A stretch of 64,000 nucleotides of DNA, from assembly GCA_019914995.1 (NCBI GenBank), contig CM034127.1, forward strand, positions 9,238,001 to 9,302,000, given 5' to 3'. Position numbers and translations under genes: made by a program. Of the stretch, positions 10,990-23,687 are shown one piece after another. Source of the DNA: Acanthochlamys bracteata. Its lineage: Eukaryota > Streptophyta > Magnoliopsida > Pandanales > Velloziaceae. Position 1 is the stretch's first letter. Each line of letters begins with the position of its first letter. The notes beneath the pieces are model-generated. The model saw nothing but the letters and a program-made list of their open reading frames with translations. It searched no databases and was not told the origin of the DNA.

Positions 10990-11245
10990 TTTTTTAGGAA
11001 TTTTTAAAATTATTTATAAAATAGAATTTTTTTAAAATAAAAAATATTTTTATCTTTTTTAAAATAAATTATATTTTTTTATTTTAAAAAATAATAAAAA
11101 TATATAATAAAAAATTTTATTATGTAAAATTTTTCTATATTTTTTAAATTTAAATAATTTTTTAAAATATTTATAAAATATATATTAAAAAATATAAAAT
11201 TAAAAATTAAAAATAAGTGTCGAGAAAAAGCTGTACCAAACACTC
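10990..11245. mobile_element. Tourist-like MITE copy (degenerate)
   Basis: The sequence begins TTAGGAATTTTTAAAATTATTTATAAAATAG and closes with AAAAGCTGTACCAAACACTC, the same AT-rich interior and end pattern as the copy at 5578-6069. It lies immediately upstream (in - strand sense) of the acceptor of the broken coding fragment, so it is probably intronic. Boundaries are approximate. Confidence 0.5.
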
Positions 11246-11841
11246 ACTCAAAGACATAGAAGGAAACCTTCAGCTGGTTTTATTATCATCAGCTTCCGGA
11301 AAATTCAACTTGAATAACAATATCGGGGCATACTAAAGTTTGTAATCGATCATTCAAATTATCTACTAAACTCTCTCTTATTCTAATCCACTAATATAAG
11401 GAGATGTTTGACTTTGTTTTTTAACGGCTAATTCTAACTTTCCATTCATATTTTTTAATAAATTTTTTAAATATTTTTTAAATATTAAAAATATATATTA
11501 TAAAATTTTTTTTTAAAATATTTTTAAAATATTTTTATTTTTAAAAAATTATTTTATTAGTATTTTCAAACGTCTACTGAATGTCTATATACACATGGTG
11601 AGCAACATGCCCAAAACTGGCATAATTTCATCAAATAAATATGTCTATATTCGAGAGCTTTTTGACAAAGTTATGAGCAAATCAACTTGCTTGAATCAAA
11701 CTGATGCTAGAGCTCATATTTTACACGGTTGAACGTCTGGTGGCCTGCCATGGCAAACAGAAACTCTTTGGCAGCTGACGAAAAAGAACAAGTAAAAAAA
11801 CCAAAAATGGGATCACCATCGCTAGGCTCTCCACAAATGAA
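11246..11841. other. AT-rich spacer with a possible further MITE relic
   Basis: No coding frame is supported. The segment from about 11398 (GGAGATGTTTGAC) to about 11580 (TTCAAACGTCTAC) is extremely AT-rich with vaguely inverted ends and may be another decayed MITE. The part nearest 11841 is probably the 3' untranslated region of the OBERON-like gene. Confidence 0.4.
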
Positions 11842-14800
11842 TTATTTTGGATGGTCATCCATAAGTAAGCCAAAATGCTTGCTGACTACTCTCCTGGGTG
11901 TCCTTCCAAATCCTTGAGCAACTTTCATCATGTCTTTGAGCTTTTCTTCCTCAAATATTATTCTTTGCATAACACTTGATGTAGAAAGCGGATCACCAGA
12001 TGTATCTATATTCTCCGGGGCTGAAACAGCTGCTAGTTCAGATTTTCCTACATCAAGTTGTTGATATAAACTGAGGAGAAAATCCTTGTGGGTGTAAAGG
12101 TTTTGCTCTGCAGTTCTGTATTCTGTTTCCTGCGACCTTTTAAGTTCTAGCAGGGCATTGTCTATCTCATCATGAAGTTTAAGAGAAGCACTTGCATGGT
12201 CTGAACTTATTTGATCTGGTTCCCTATCAGTTTCTTCAGATTGGTTTACTTGCATCACAGGGCTTGCTGTTGTTTTGGCAATGAATATGTTTGCTGCACC
12301 TAACAGTGTAGCCTCATTTCCACCATCAGAATCATCTGGAAACCAAATAAACAACAAGAAGAAATATGTCAATGCTTTCAGACACATCAACGGTTATCAC
12401 AACCAAAAAAATATCCAAACCAGGAACGATGCATAACTATAGAAAGGCATTCCAAATTACTTGCAAAGAATGAAACTGCACCTACAGTAACAATAACAGA
12501 TGGTCAAATTAGAATTTCTTGTTAATTAGCAGTGGAGATCAAATAAGTGAAAACGCCTTGCAATCAGCATTATTGAGCAATCAAATAAAAAACAAACAAT
12601 TCCAAGAGGAGACATTCGAATAGCACACTTGAGTACTTTCTGAATACTTTCCAAAGAAAGCTACATAACTGAATCCCACATTTCTTTCACATTCCTGTGT
12701 TCGTCTTGAGATGAAACAAGCATTTTGAATCACTTCAAAATTGTTCTTCTTGTTCTGTTCAACAACATGCAAACAATTCATTTTAAAATAAATCAGCATG
12801 AGGAAGTTAATAGGTCCAGAATGACAGATGCAAAAGTCATATTCAATGCTTCAGAATTTCCTTTCCCTAGACAGCACTCGTTCAACTTCTGTTGTCGTGG
12901 AAGTTTCTTAAGATCTTTATCAGGCTAGAGATTCTCTACTTGCATTAATGTTAACCCAGCGTTTAGCCCAAACAATGCTTTCCTACAACTGTTTCTCTCT
13001 AAGTCTGAACTCAGTCAACGATCTTATATATTGAGGTGGTACTGTTGACAGCTTCAGTGTTTAATTTCTGTTGACAGAACTCCTCAAACTTCTTTTGTTT
13101 CAGAACTTTCTTAACCTCTTCATCAGGCTTGAGACTGCCAATTACAGGAATTTTAGTACAGGGTTTAGCCACCAAATAATGGTTTCCTAGCACCAGTGCT
13201 TCTCTATAAGTTAATCAAGGATTTCTATATTGTGGTGGTTCTGAATTGCCAAATTTTCAATCTCGATACGTATAACACTTCTGATCCATGGCTTTTCGTC
13301 ATTTAATGGCCAGGAGTCATTACAGAAATGCAATAAGAACACATAAGAACAAGAAGCTAGTGGCAAATTTCGACCTTCCAGAAGGCCCTAAAATTGGAGT
13401 GTCTTTGAGAGCATGATTAGTTATAATAACCAGTCTAAGGTCAAAGGAGAAGAAATCGATAGAAGGACTCGAGAAGAGCTCCACTCACCTCCCTCACAAT
13501 CTAAAAATTTAATTTTCCAGAAACTTCTCTCCTGAAGAGTTTGAAGTTGGATAAATGCAATTCAACAAGACATTGTTCTCTCATGGATAAATGATTGTAG
13601 AGACAAATTATAATTACCAAGTACAAATTCTTAAAAGAAATTTGCTAGAACTTCCTAGCTCTTAATCTCTCATGTGTTAAAGTGGTTTCACTTCAAATTA
13701 AAACTAGCATTAGTTTTCCAAAACAGAAAGTTAAAAGGAGAGGACTAACCTGAAGTAGCTGATGTCGTATTACCATTTGCTTTCCATATATCATTTTGGT
13801 CAGATCCATCTTCTAGCTGCGTCAAATATGAGATGGTCATACTATTCTAGAATTTAAAAATGAGACAACAACACAGAAGGACATCCTGAGGATACTATAA
13901 TTGTGCTAGCTAAAAAGCAAAATAGATTTTACCTTATTGATGATTAATCTGATGCAATTCCTGAGGTTTATTGCTCTTTCTTGTTCAGAGCTAGACAATA
14001 TGCAAATGGCCAAATTTAGAAGTTTTTCAACATCATCACGGGAATCAAGATTTTCACAAAATTTTAAGAGCTTTCTCATGCGTGGGATAAGATCAGTTTT
14101 GCTATCACAGTGCCTGCAATAATACTCTACATCCAAACAAATGCTTCCTCCAACTGTCCCAGCCAAGTAACACCTAAGAGCACATTCAATATGAGCTGCA
14201 TGTCCACAAATACGTTTCTCATGCAAGATTGCTTCACATATAATAGAATCATAACTTCCATAGGCCAAAGCAATAGGCTTATAGCAAAGAATACAGCAAC
14301 AATCGCAACAGAAATCATCCTCACTGCAGCAGATATCACATTTCTTGATCGCCACAAAGTTGCCTGCTTTCTTCTGGAGGGTGCACATCTGATTTCCAAC
14401 TTTACAATCCTCAGCAGAAAGTTTTAGTCCAGAAGAGGATTGCTGTTTGATGTTGGACACTTCTTTAGACAATCCAGAATGAGCGTTTTCTTTTACAGCT
14501 GCATCATACACAAGATTCTTAAGTAGAGGAACAGGCTGAGGAATTAAGTCAACATAACTAAATCTTTAAACCTAGCGTCAATGTAAATATTAGATAATGC
14601 TATGTTATCTAAAGAGGATACTGAAATGTTTCTTCCCATATAAAAGCCGCAAACCAAGATTTTTTCTTTTGAGATATTACTGCAACCTGAATTACTATGG
14701 TATTACAGCATCTGAAAAGGTACTAAGGGTGTGTTTACCTTGAGATAAACTCGCTTTTTTAAAAGTAAGTTAAAAAAATTAAATTATAAATTATAAATTA

Positions 14801-17800
14801 AAAATATTTAATAAAAATTATTTTTTATATAAATTTTGTATGTGATAGTAAGTTTTTAAAATAAATTTTAAGAAAAAATTTTGATAGAACAAATTTATTT
14901 TCAAATTTTTGTTTATTTTATATTAAAAGTGAGTTTTAAAAAAAGTGGAGTTTAAGGGGTTGGTAAACACGCCCTAAGCACGCACTTAGAAGTAACTAAG
15001 AGAAAGCAATATTAAGTACACCACCATATATTTAATTTGTTATGTAAGTTGTTGAAAGTGCTAAAGGATGGTATTACAAGCATCCAAAAAGGTACTAAGT
15101 ATGCTTTTTTATGTGCATATATGGGTATTCTGATGAAAAAATATGATCATTGAAAAATATAAGAGAAAGAAATGTACATGCTATATATGGTAAGCATGGA
15201 CAAGGGTGTTTGGTGCAATACCAGACTCAAGTATCAGGTCTGCGAAGGAAAAGCAAACTAAACAGAATATAGGATTAGCTAATCACATTCAAACTAATGC
15301 CTGCCAACTTCATAGACGACTAACGGAAAACTCAGAATAGTTGACTGGACAGGATATTCCCGTGCCTTACATGATTAATTGCCCTGTAAGTAACTGAGAA
15401 CAGATAGGCCATCAATAAAATCAAAAGCAGCATTTATCTTGCAAAATCAATCAAAATCACTTGGATAAATGCAACATCAGCACATATAGTTTGCAAATTT
15501 TGAGTGCACAGTTCGGTAAAGACACATCCATTCTCTTAGACAATCAACAGAACTTTGTAGGAAACTTGAAAACTTTTCTGTGTGGCATGAATTCTGAATG
15601 CTTCTGACATTTAATATGTCTAGTACTGCAAAAATAATTCTAAATATTTAATAAAACAATAATTCAATTAATATCAAATAATAAATAAATAATAAACTTT
15701 TAGTGAAATAATATTAATCGTCAATCCTAATGTAAATTAAAATAATTTTCATAGTCAAATACTAATGATAATTACTTTAATAATTTATAGCGATACTAAC
15801 CATAATTTATAAAAACTAATAAAATAGTTATTAATTAATCAAAATAAATAGTTATCTATGGAATGAACAAATTACTAATGAAATGAAACATTCTATAAAA
15901 TAATCAGTTGCTGATATAATCATATAACTACTATATTTTTATTCCAAAATACTTATTCTATAAAATATATTAAATTAATTTACTTAATATATAATTATGA
16001 AAATAAAAAATGATTAGAATAACTGTAATAGAAAGATGTGGTGAGGATAGCGGTGAAAAGAAGCAGGGATATAGATAAAAAACAAATGAAACACCACAAT
16101 TTTCTTTTGCAATCTTTTCCTTAGTATTTGCGAAGATAAACTTTCACCAAGTTTTCTCTCAAAATTTCCGACTTAGCCACTTTTTTGGACAACCGCACAA
16201 GGTCTTACTACAAAATTATTCTCTATCAGGTTGTGATTTCATGTATCCGTTGGCTTACAAGAAAAGATATATGTATATGATGGAGAATGTTTTCAACTTC
16301 AGTTGTTACACGACTATACAAGTTGCTTTCTTTTTTTTTTCTCCAGTCAGGATAAACATCAATTATTTACCTTTTTATCCTTACTATTTTCTTTCTTAAA
16401 ATCTTTCTCAGTAAACTTTCTTATTCTATTGTTTCCTTCAGATCTCATAGTCAATTTCTTCAAATCACCTTAACTCAAACAGTTTTCTTTCCAAGTTTTT
16501 TTGGTATTATTGTTTTATACATCAATGAAATTTTTTTTCAAATTCGAGAAAATTCAGACTCAAATAGCACCAAAAAAAAAAAGAAGAAGAAGATCAGAGT
16601 TTAGTTTATTTTAGGAAACGGTATGCAAACAAGTACAAAAATTGAAAAAAATGGGAAGCATTAAAAAGTAAGGATTTATGTGAAAAATCTTGAAGGAGAT
16701 CAAGAAAAAACCACAATGGGTTGGCTAAATTTGGCTTACCCGAAAAAAGCAATATCTAATTACGGTTTCTTAAATACAATCCTCTCTTTCTCTCTACATA
16801 GTGGTTACACAGATATACTTAGGGTGTTTGAGTCAGGTTCATAAGTATTCATGAAACACAAGACTCTCTCCTAGGCTTGACGCAATTTAGTTGACTTGCT
16901 TCCTTGGGTTGAATAACCGTGTAATGCATATTTGGCTCATGTTTGACTTAAAGTGCACTTGCTTCATGAACCAATTAGTTAAGCTCGATTACTAGGGTTT
17001 TAGCCATGGCCCATCACATGAATATGTTTATAAACTTTAAAATAATTTGTTAAATTAGCTCTTCAGTGATGGTGGCAGATTTTGTTTTTTCATTAATTTT
17101 TTGTTTTTTGTTTTGGTTTTTGGTTTGTCATTTGCTAGCTTCGTTGTACAGAATAAAATTCAATTTCCTATCCAATGAAATAAATCAACTCTTCTATCTA
17201 ATATTTGTTCTATAATCAAAGTTCAATTTATGTAAATTTGCAGATTAAGCCCAAGTCTTCTATGTTTTGCAAGTTTGGACATGCTAACTCGGTTGAAGCA
17301 AGCTCCAAAAAATGAAGATCTACATGAACTTTCCTAACTTTGTGCAGGCATTTACCTATAGTAAAAAACTAATCTATTCCATTATTAAACCATATCAAGC
17401 TTAACCATAGTAAAGGCCTTTCTAGTCGATACTAAAATTGTTAATGGTGTTGAAGTCCCTCTAATCTTAAGGGTGTGGGAATAACCCCTTAGTATACGTC
17501 TAGGAAGCCTAGACATTTCCTAATTTGTGAGGAGAATTAGAAAGTTTCTTAAGTTTTTTTCTTTGTTTTTTAATAACCGTATAGTTTAGTTACCTGAGTG
17601 TTTTCAACTTAGGTAATGTGTAATAGCAGATGAGTTTCTTGTTACAAAATTTATATGATGTTATCGACTCGAACTTCAATACGAAATAGATTCATGTTTC
17701 CCATTGGACAGATTTCAGTAGCAAAGTCTTACGTCCTCAAAGTTTGATCTCTAGCTTCCATGATTAGAGCAAACATGGAAGCTTGGCACGACAAAGACAC

Positions 17801-18992
17801 ATGCTATTCTTTGTATATACATATGTTTTCATAACTATAAGTCTCCGATCTTAAGGTATTGCCATATTTTGTCTAAGATTAGAAAGATGCAGATGCAAAC
17901 TTTTATACAGTTATTATAAAAACTTCAAGCAAACAATTTCTTGTACAAACTGTCTCATGGAATTTTTATGATCTATTTTAAACTTCCTCTATTTTTATTT
18001 TATGCATCCAATAATTCATAACGAAAAAAGCTGCAGCAAAACGCAGGCAGTTGAACTTGTCTGTCTAAAGTTTAAATCTGCAGTTTAGCAAAAGATGAAC
18101 ATCTTAAATGGAATGAGTTATACTTACTAAATAACATATAAGCCATAGCATACAGCTAGGTAGGAAACCACTTATCTATTGTGCTTTTTAAGATTTACAT
18201 TAAATGTGCCAAATATTGCAACAATAGGAAGCTTATGAGTTTCTAATATGTTGCGATAACCTATTTCACAATTAGTTCATTGTTATGATATATCAATTGT
18301 CAATGATACCCACTTCAGCTTGCCAAGTCAGTTCATCATGATACATCCATTTTAATGCACCTCAATGTCTTTAATGATGTTTTCCTTAGCTTAATTCTAC
18401 AACCAACATAAAAGTAAAATACTAAGAGATCATAGCATATAACAGACTCTACTTTATTCAGAAGTCCCTTCATAAAAAAGTTCTAACAGATGGTACGAAA
18501 TAGATGGCCAAAACCAGCTAGCTTATGAATTTAATATAATAAACCCTATTTTGACAATAAACTCAAAGAAATACAAAAAATAAATCTAATAAATTAAAGT
18601 GCTAATTACCAGCAATGCAGCTAACCTTTGTTAGGGGTGTCATAGGCAGAAGGAACATTCCAAATGAAAGAAGCAAAGAATGCGTCAACATCTGTTTTGG
18701 GAAATTCTTTCTTGATAAACTCACTGACTGAAATCTTGCTTGCAAATCCAGAGTTTTTACCCTTAAGTTTCTGAATACGAGGGGGAGGATAAAGATACCT
18801 ATCATGAAAGTAGCCAGAAAGAGTTTTTCTGTTTCCTACTTTCCACCTCCACACATCTCCAGGAAGTGGCCAATCTTCAGGAGCATAAGGAAGACCTGCA
18901 CCTGATGCACCAGAAGATACTGGTGTCTTAACTAGGCGATTTTCACTTGAAGAAGGTGTGCAATCACTTTTATCTGTCAAATCAACTTCCAT
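11842..18992 (-). CDS. OBERON-like PHD-finger protein (N-terminal plant-specific domain, Oberon PHD, C-terminal coiled coil)
   Basis: Supported coding exons on the - strand: 18992-18626 (N-terminal domain), 14535-13933 (PHD), 13816-13750 and 12335-11842 (stop). The first exon starts MEVDLTDKSD and holds GAGLPYAPEDWPLPGDVWRW and GYFHDRYLYPP, a conserved plant nuclear domain. The second has the Cys/His cluster CDICCSEDDFCCDCCCILC, then ICGHAAHIECALRCYLAGTV and YYCRHCDSKTDL, characteristic of the Oberon-type PHD finger (histone reading, meristem regulation). The last exon is a charged coiled coil ending QGFGRTPRRVVSKHFGLLMD, the usual C-terminus of this group. Junctions 13933/13816 (phase 0) and 13750/12335 (phase 1) fit. 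The first exon ends in phase 1 but the acceptor at 14535 needs phase 0, so a small exon in the 4-kb intron is probably missing from this model. An untranslated first exon near 20.1-20.2 kb is likely. Confidence 0.85.
14727..14974. mobile_element. 248-bp Tourist-like MITE in an OBERON-like intron
   Basis: GGGTGTGTTTACC at the left and GGTAAACACGCCC at the right are inverted repeats with one mismatch. TAA lies directly outside both ends (14724-14726 and 14975-14977), the 3-bp target duplication expected for PIF/Harbinger-type insertion. The interior is AT-rich and non-coding. Confidence 0.85.
14975..18600. other. Large intron of the OBERON-like gene, no other gene seen
   Basis: About 3.6 kb with no supported coding frame on either strand. 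It is AT-rich, with a run of short A+T motifs at 15640-16010 and purine-rich patches near 16570-16600. A small missing exon of the OBERON-like gene may be hidden here, because the flanking exons differ in phase, but no candidate was convincing by eye. Confidence 0.5.
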
Positions 18993-19298
18993 TTTTCGTT
19001 CTTGACACCTGATAGAGGAAAATATTTGGATCATCTTTTACATTTTTGCAACATATTCTGATTCGACTTGTAAGCCACAAATTATGGAAAATATTAACTA
19101 ATACCAACATTAATAACGAATTTTATGAAATCAATATTTCAATGTCTTGCTCAAATTTGTCAAAATCCTATGCATTAGCTAGCAAAACTGGACCTTTGTC
19201 ACATAAGTAACTCATCATTTTAACTGGTGGTAAGGCAGCACTTTCATCTATTAACTCATCATGTTTCATGGCATATTTTATGATAGGCACACACCTAA

Positions 19299-20249
19299 GA
19301 TTTTCACTTGGTTTACAAAATTGTGGCTGTACCATGTAACCTGTTCTAAAACTTCATGAGTAGTACCTGAAAATTTTAATTCACTTCTTCAAACGATTGA
19401 AGAAATCAGCAAAAACCTTATTGTTTAACAGATCCGATCAACTACATGGATCAAAATACGAAATGTAAACTATGAGAACTCACAGACTGCTAGAATCCCA
19501 TCACGAATCAGCTACTATATGAGTTGGGTTTCCCAATGGATAAAACCTTCACGCATTTTTTCCTTAAACTGGATTTGCCTACCACATGACTGAGTAAATG
19601 CCACAACAACCAAAACATCATTGAATCAAACTCTTCATAGATTATTTACAACATAGAATACCTTAATCAATTTTTGTCCCACATACTTGATCTCAATTTC
19701 ATTGATCCGTACAGTGAATGAAATTGAACGAGAAACTGGATTCTGAAATCTTTACTTCGATTAGATTTCTGATCAGATTTTCACTTGGTTTACAAAATTG
19801 TGGCTGTACCATGTAACCTGTTCTAAAACTTCATGAGTAGTACCTAAAATTTTAATTAATTTCTTCAAACGATTGAACAATCAGCAACAACCTTATTGCA
19901 CAGATCCCACCAACTACATGGATCAAAATACGAAATGTAAACTATGAGAACTCACAGACTGCTAGAATCCCATCACGAATCAGCTACTAGATGAGTTGGG
20001 TTTCCCAATGGATAAAACCTTCACACATTTTTTCCTTAAACTGGATTGCCTACCACATGACCGAGTAAATGCCACAACAACCAAAACATTATTGAATCAA
20101 AACTCTCCATAGATTATTTACAACCTAGAATACCTTAATCAATTTTTGTCCCACATGCCTGATCTCAATTTCATTGATCCGTACAGTGAATGAAATCAAA
20201 CGAGAAACTGGATTTCTGAAATCTTTACTTTGATTAGATTTCTGATCAG
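19299..20249. repeat. Tandem duplication, unit about 477 bp
   Basis: The block from GATTTTCACTTGGTTTAC at 19299 is repeated from 19776, and both units end with a GATTAGATTTCTGATCAG motif (near 19759 and 20232). The copies share nearly all sequence with small indels and substitutions. The unit contains ATTGATTAAG|GTATTC on the - strand, a possible donor of an untranslated first exon of the OBERON-like gene, so the gene may have two alternative leader exons. Confidence 0.85.
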
Positions 20250-20486
20250 TTGTTTTCTTTGAGACAACAATCAAAGCCGACTTTGATGGATTGGAGAAAA
20301 AACCAATAACACCTAAAACCCAAGAACGATAAAAACCGAAAACAAAAAAAAAAAAAAAATCAGCACCATAAAGCATTTCCCAAACCAACGTTCCGATAAC
20401 TAAATTCTGAAACAAACCCCATTGATGTTAATATTGGCATAAAAACCCTTATCTTTACACGCTAACACATTAATGTTAATATTGGT

Positions 20487-20684
20487 GTTTTTCGAAAGCT
20501 CTTTTCAATTTCACCATTTTATATTTTTAAAATATATTTTTATAAATATTTATAAAATTTATTTAAGAATTTAAAAAATATATAAATATTTTATAATAAT
20601 AAAATTTTTTTATTATATATTTTTATTTTTAATATAAAAAATAGAATTTATTTTTTAAAAAATTTTAATTTATAAACACGCCCG
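20487..20684. mobile_element. Tourist-like MITE copy, reverse orientation (degenerate)
   Basis: An AT-rich block runs from GTTTTTCGAAAGCTC to TTTATAAACACGCCCG. Its inner sequence is the reverse of the 5578-type unit (TATTTATAAAATTTATTTAAG). It sits between the divergent OBERON-like gene and the GNOM-like pseudogene. Boundaries are approximate and no target duplication was found. Confidence 0.5.
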
Positions 20685-21580
20685 CTCATTCCTTTAAAAC
20701 CATTTAACAAAAACACACACGTTAAATCCAGAATTTCAAATACAGTCATATTGGAAACGTTAACAAAAACCCCTCTTGTTAATGAACATTACAGATTAAA
20801 CCTTTTGTTCACTCCCCTTTCAGATCTTTCTTCTCCTTCCTCGCGAGATCCAACGTTCTCACTCCGATACCAAAAACATTTCTCTCTTTCTGTCAACTCC
20901 ATGGGCCCCACCGCCGCCGTCGGTGCTCCGACGGCGGCGCTACCGTCACTCTCCTGCGTTATCACTGCTGAAGCAGCGGCGGTCCTCGCCGTCATGCGCC
21001 GTAACGTGCGGTGGGCGGGCGTTCGTTACGGCGACGACGATGACTTCTCGATCACCCTCTCGCTTTCTCTATCAAATCGCTCCGACGTATCGCGTTCTGC
21101 TGCGTGTCTTCTTTGGGTCCTGTTGATTACCTTAACCCGTTCCTTGACGTTGTTTATTCTGATGAGACTGGTGCGCCGGTCACAGGCGCAGTGTTGTCTT
21201 CTTTTCATAAATTGATTTCCCTTTTGCCCCTTATGCTGCGGTGGGGAGGGCAGTGGTGGACGCTGTGGCGACGTGTCGGTTTGAAGTGACTGACTCGGCG
21301 AGCGAGGAGGCTGTACTGATGAGGATTTTGCAGGTGTTGTTGCAGTGCGTGAGGGAATCAGGCATCCGGTAGGGGACCGGCATGTTTGTGTTGCATTGAA
21401 TGCTTGCTTTTGTATTGTGCACTAAGCAAGGGCCAAGAGTGAGCTGCTGCAGAGGTTTTCTAGGCGTACAATACATGAGCTCGTTCGGTTTTGTATTCTC
21501 CCACCTGCCTGCCTTCCCCACAGCAGCAATGGAGGTGCGAGTTCTGTCACCTTGGAGGTACTTTGAGCGACATTTTTTTG

Positions 21581-22534
21581 AGTTATACTTCAATTAGTGC
21601 AATAGATTGTGCGTTGTCATGCATGTTTAGACATTTGGATCTTCTTTGAGTAGTTTTATTGCAGCAAATTGTAATTGCATAGGACAGACAACTGAAATGC
21701 GGACTTATGCATGGTTTATTTGCAATCTGCTTAGTATAGGCTATAGCATTAGATGGGAAGGCAACGACATCCATCTCCAAAAAAGTATAGCATATAGGCG
21801 TTAAGTGCATTATGCATACTTTTGTTTGCAACCAAGAATAGGATTCTAAAATTGAATATGGATGTGCTCATTGTTAACTGATTAGACACCTTCACTAATT
21901 AGATCGAACTATCTTTAGCAAAACCTCTTCCTCACTATAAGGAAACATTTATGATTTATGCTACATCTGAAATTGAAAAAGCACTTTAGTTTACTATCCT
22001 AAGGCAAGAATGTTATAGTCTGTGTCAATCTGTAAGGTAGGCAGAATTTTTTATCACAAGTAGCTTTTTATTTGTCAAGCTATATACGATTGCAAAGAAA
22101 GGTGGCAAACAAGTAAAGACTATGCAGGATGTGGATTATATATCTATAAGCAAACAAGTAAAGACTATGCAGGAAGTGGATTATATATTTATAAGTAGAC
22201 TTTGTTATTTATGTTTAACCACTTCATATACATAGTTCATTGCTATATATCTTAGCGATATGGAACTATAATAGTATTAAAAAAATAGTGTATGTGAATA
22301 CATCTACACCTCTTCTAGCACAATTTCACATGTGTTCCGTTAGTAACTTGGTTCCTAGTATTTCAGAACTCCCCTTCTAGATAACTTGGGAAAGTGGGAC
22401 ATATAACTTGTTATTATTTGCTCGGTAAAAGAAGGCAGGTAGCTTATATTTTTCAGTGTGAACATAAGGATATTAATAAGAGAATAATTTTTTCGTAATT
22501 TTCGTAGCGTGATTGATTTTCTTCTGTAGACAGG
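21581..22534. other. Intron-like stretch of the GNOM-like pseudogene
   Basis: No coding frame is supported. It separates the first and second GNOM-like blocks, ends in CTGTAGACAG just before the second, and carries a small tandem duplication (22104-22195). It is probably a former intron. Confidence 0.55.
22104..22195. repeat. 46-bp tandem duplication
   Basis: Two adjacent units share GCAAACAAGTAAAGACTATG, then CAGGA-GTGGATTATATAT-TATAAG, with only a couple of differences. They start near 22105 and 22150. Confidence 0.85.
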
Positions 22535-22787
22535 TAGCTTGGAAGATGGTTCTCAAGCCTGTGACACAAGTCACTAGGAGAATGGGAACACAAATGGAAA
22601 TTTGAAATAAAGCAAGATTATGGGAGAAAATGGCTGCTGTGAATGTTGAGGAGACAAATGGAGTTACCCAAAACACGGAAGAACCTTTTGGCCTTCCTTG
22701 CATGGTTGATTTTTTTGAGTTCCTGTGCTCCTTACTTAACATTGCTGAGCATATGTGAATGAATCCTCAGTCTAACCCAATAGCTTT

Positions 22788-23317
22788 TGTTACGGTATGA
22801 CTATTTTGACTTTTCTTTTCATCTTTATTACTTTGGTAAAATATTTTTCTCTAAGTAAAATATTTTGCATATAAGGTAGGTTTAGAGTATGGTAGAATAG
22901 TCTAAACACTTAAGGATATTTTGGCATAAGTTTAGAGTAATAGAAATTACTCAGATAGTTAGAATATATGGGAGGTGAAGATTTTTGTATAGGAACTTTC
23001 TTAATTAAATGTTCTCTACCGTTCGATCGAATTGATCTCTACTGTCTATTGAGAAGGTGGAGTGAGCATAAATAGGAGGGCAAGACCCTCATTTGGGACC
23101 ATCAAAAGAATCAAGCAACTTTCTAGACAAGTTTGAGTGTAATAAAGAGTTCGTTCTAAGCTCTTCAAGTGTGCTTCTTATTTTTCTTCTTCCCTCAAAA
23201 TCATACAAGCTTTTCTTAGCTATTTTTTATACTTCGTCTAGGGTAAAATGCTGATTTAACCATAAGAGATTTGACTAAGTGCCTCGCGAGTCAATATAAA
23301 ACTGTAAGCCTGTGACA
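22788..23317 (+). mobile_element. LTR of a retrotransposon, 530 bp
   Basis: The block begins TGTTACGG and ends TGTGACA, the TG...CA boundaries of an LTR. It contains a promoter-like GCATAAATAGG near 23067 and is followed after two bases by a primer-binding site. It begins right inside the second GNOM-like block (after the codons for NPIAF), so it marks the insertion point. A second LTR was not found in the window. Confidence 0.75.
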
Positions 23318-23319
23318 AG

Positions 23320-23331
23320 TGGTATCATAGC
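23320..23331 (+). other. Retrotransposon primer-binding site (initiator tRNA-Met type)
   Basis: TGGTATCATAGC differs by one base from TGGTATCAGAGC, the usual plant site complementary to the 3' end of initiator tRNA-Met. It starts two bases after the LTR end, which fixes the orientation of the element as +. Confidence 0.8.
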
Positions 23332-23351
23332 TAAAGTGCTACCAAACGAAA

Positions 23352-23687
23352 ATGACAAGAAAAAGCAATGTTATCATCCACGAAGGAAGGGAGATTGAAA
23401 TGAAAGCTTTTGAGAGCAGTAGGCAATGTAAAGAGAAGTTTACAAACGTAATGGCAGATATGAGCGCAAGACTCAATAGGTGGATCTTGCTATAGTCGAT
23501 AGGGTGGATCAGTTCGAGAAGTTAGGCCAAAGCATCGAGAAGTTCGAGATGGGATAAGAAAAACTTCGTGGGAGATGTAAGGTGCTTTGTACGTGGTGCC
23601 GAATCATACTCTCACCAAGTTAAGGCCGTTAAAGAACACTAAGAAACTTTTGGAACCCAAGACTTTACCAAAAGGTATAAATTTCTC
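23352..23687 (+). pseudogene. Truncated gag leader of the LTR element
   Basis: Starting at ATG 23352, the frame reads MTRKSNVIIHEGREIEMKAF and stops after about 47 codons. Further pieces continue in other frames (for example VDQFEKLGQSIEKFEMG). It is charged and coil-like, as in gag N-termini. The Harbinger element enters at 23691 and no polymerase region follows, so only the 5' end of the retroelement survives here. Confidence 0.5.

Noticed and set aside
20125..20415. A 96-codon - strand frame at the start of the OBERON-like gene
   Set aside because: Phe-run from an A tract, partly inside the tandem duplication; no family resemblance, and the real start is MEVDLTDK at 18992.
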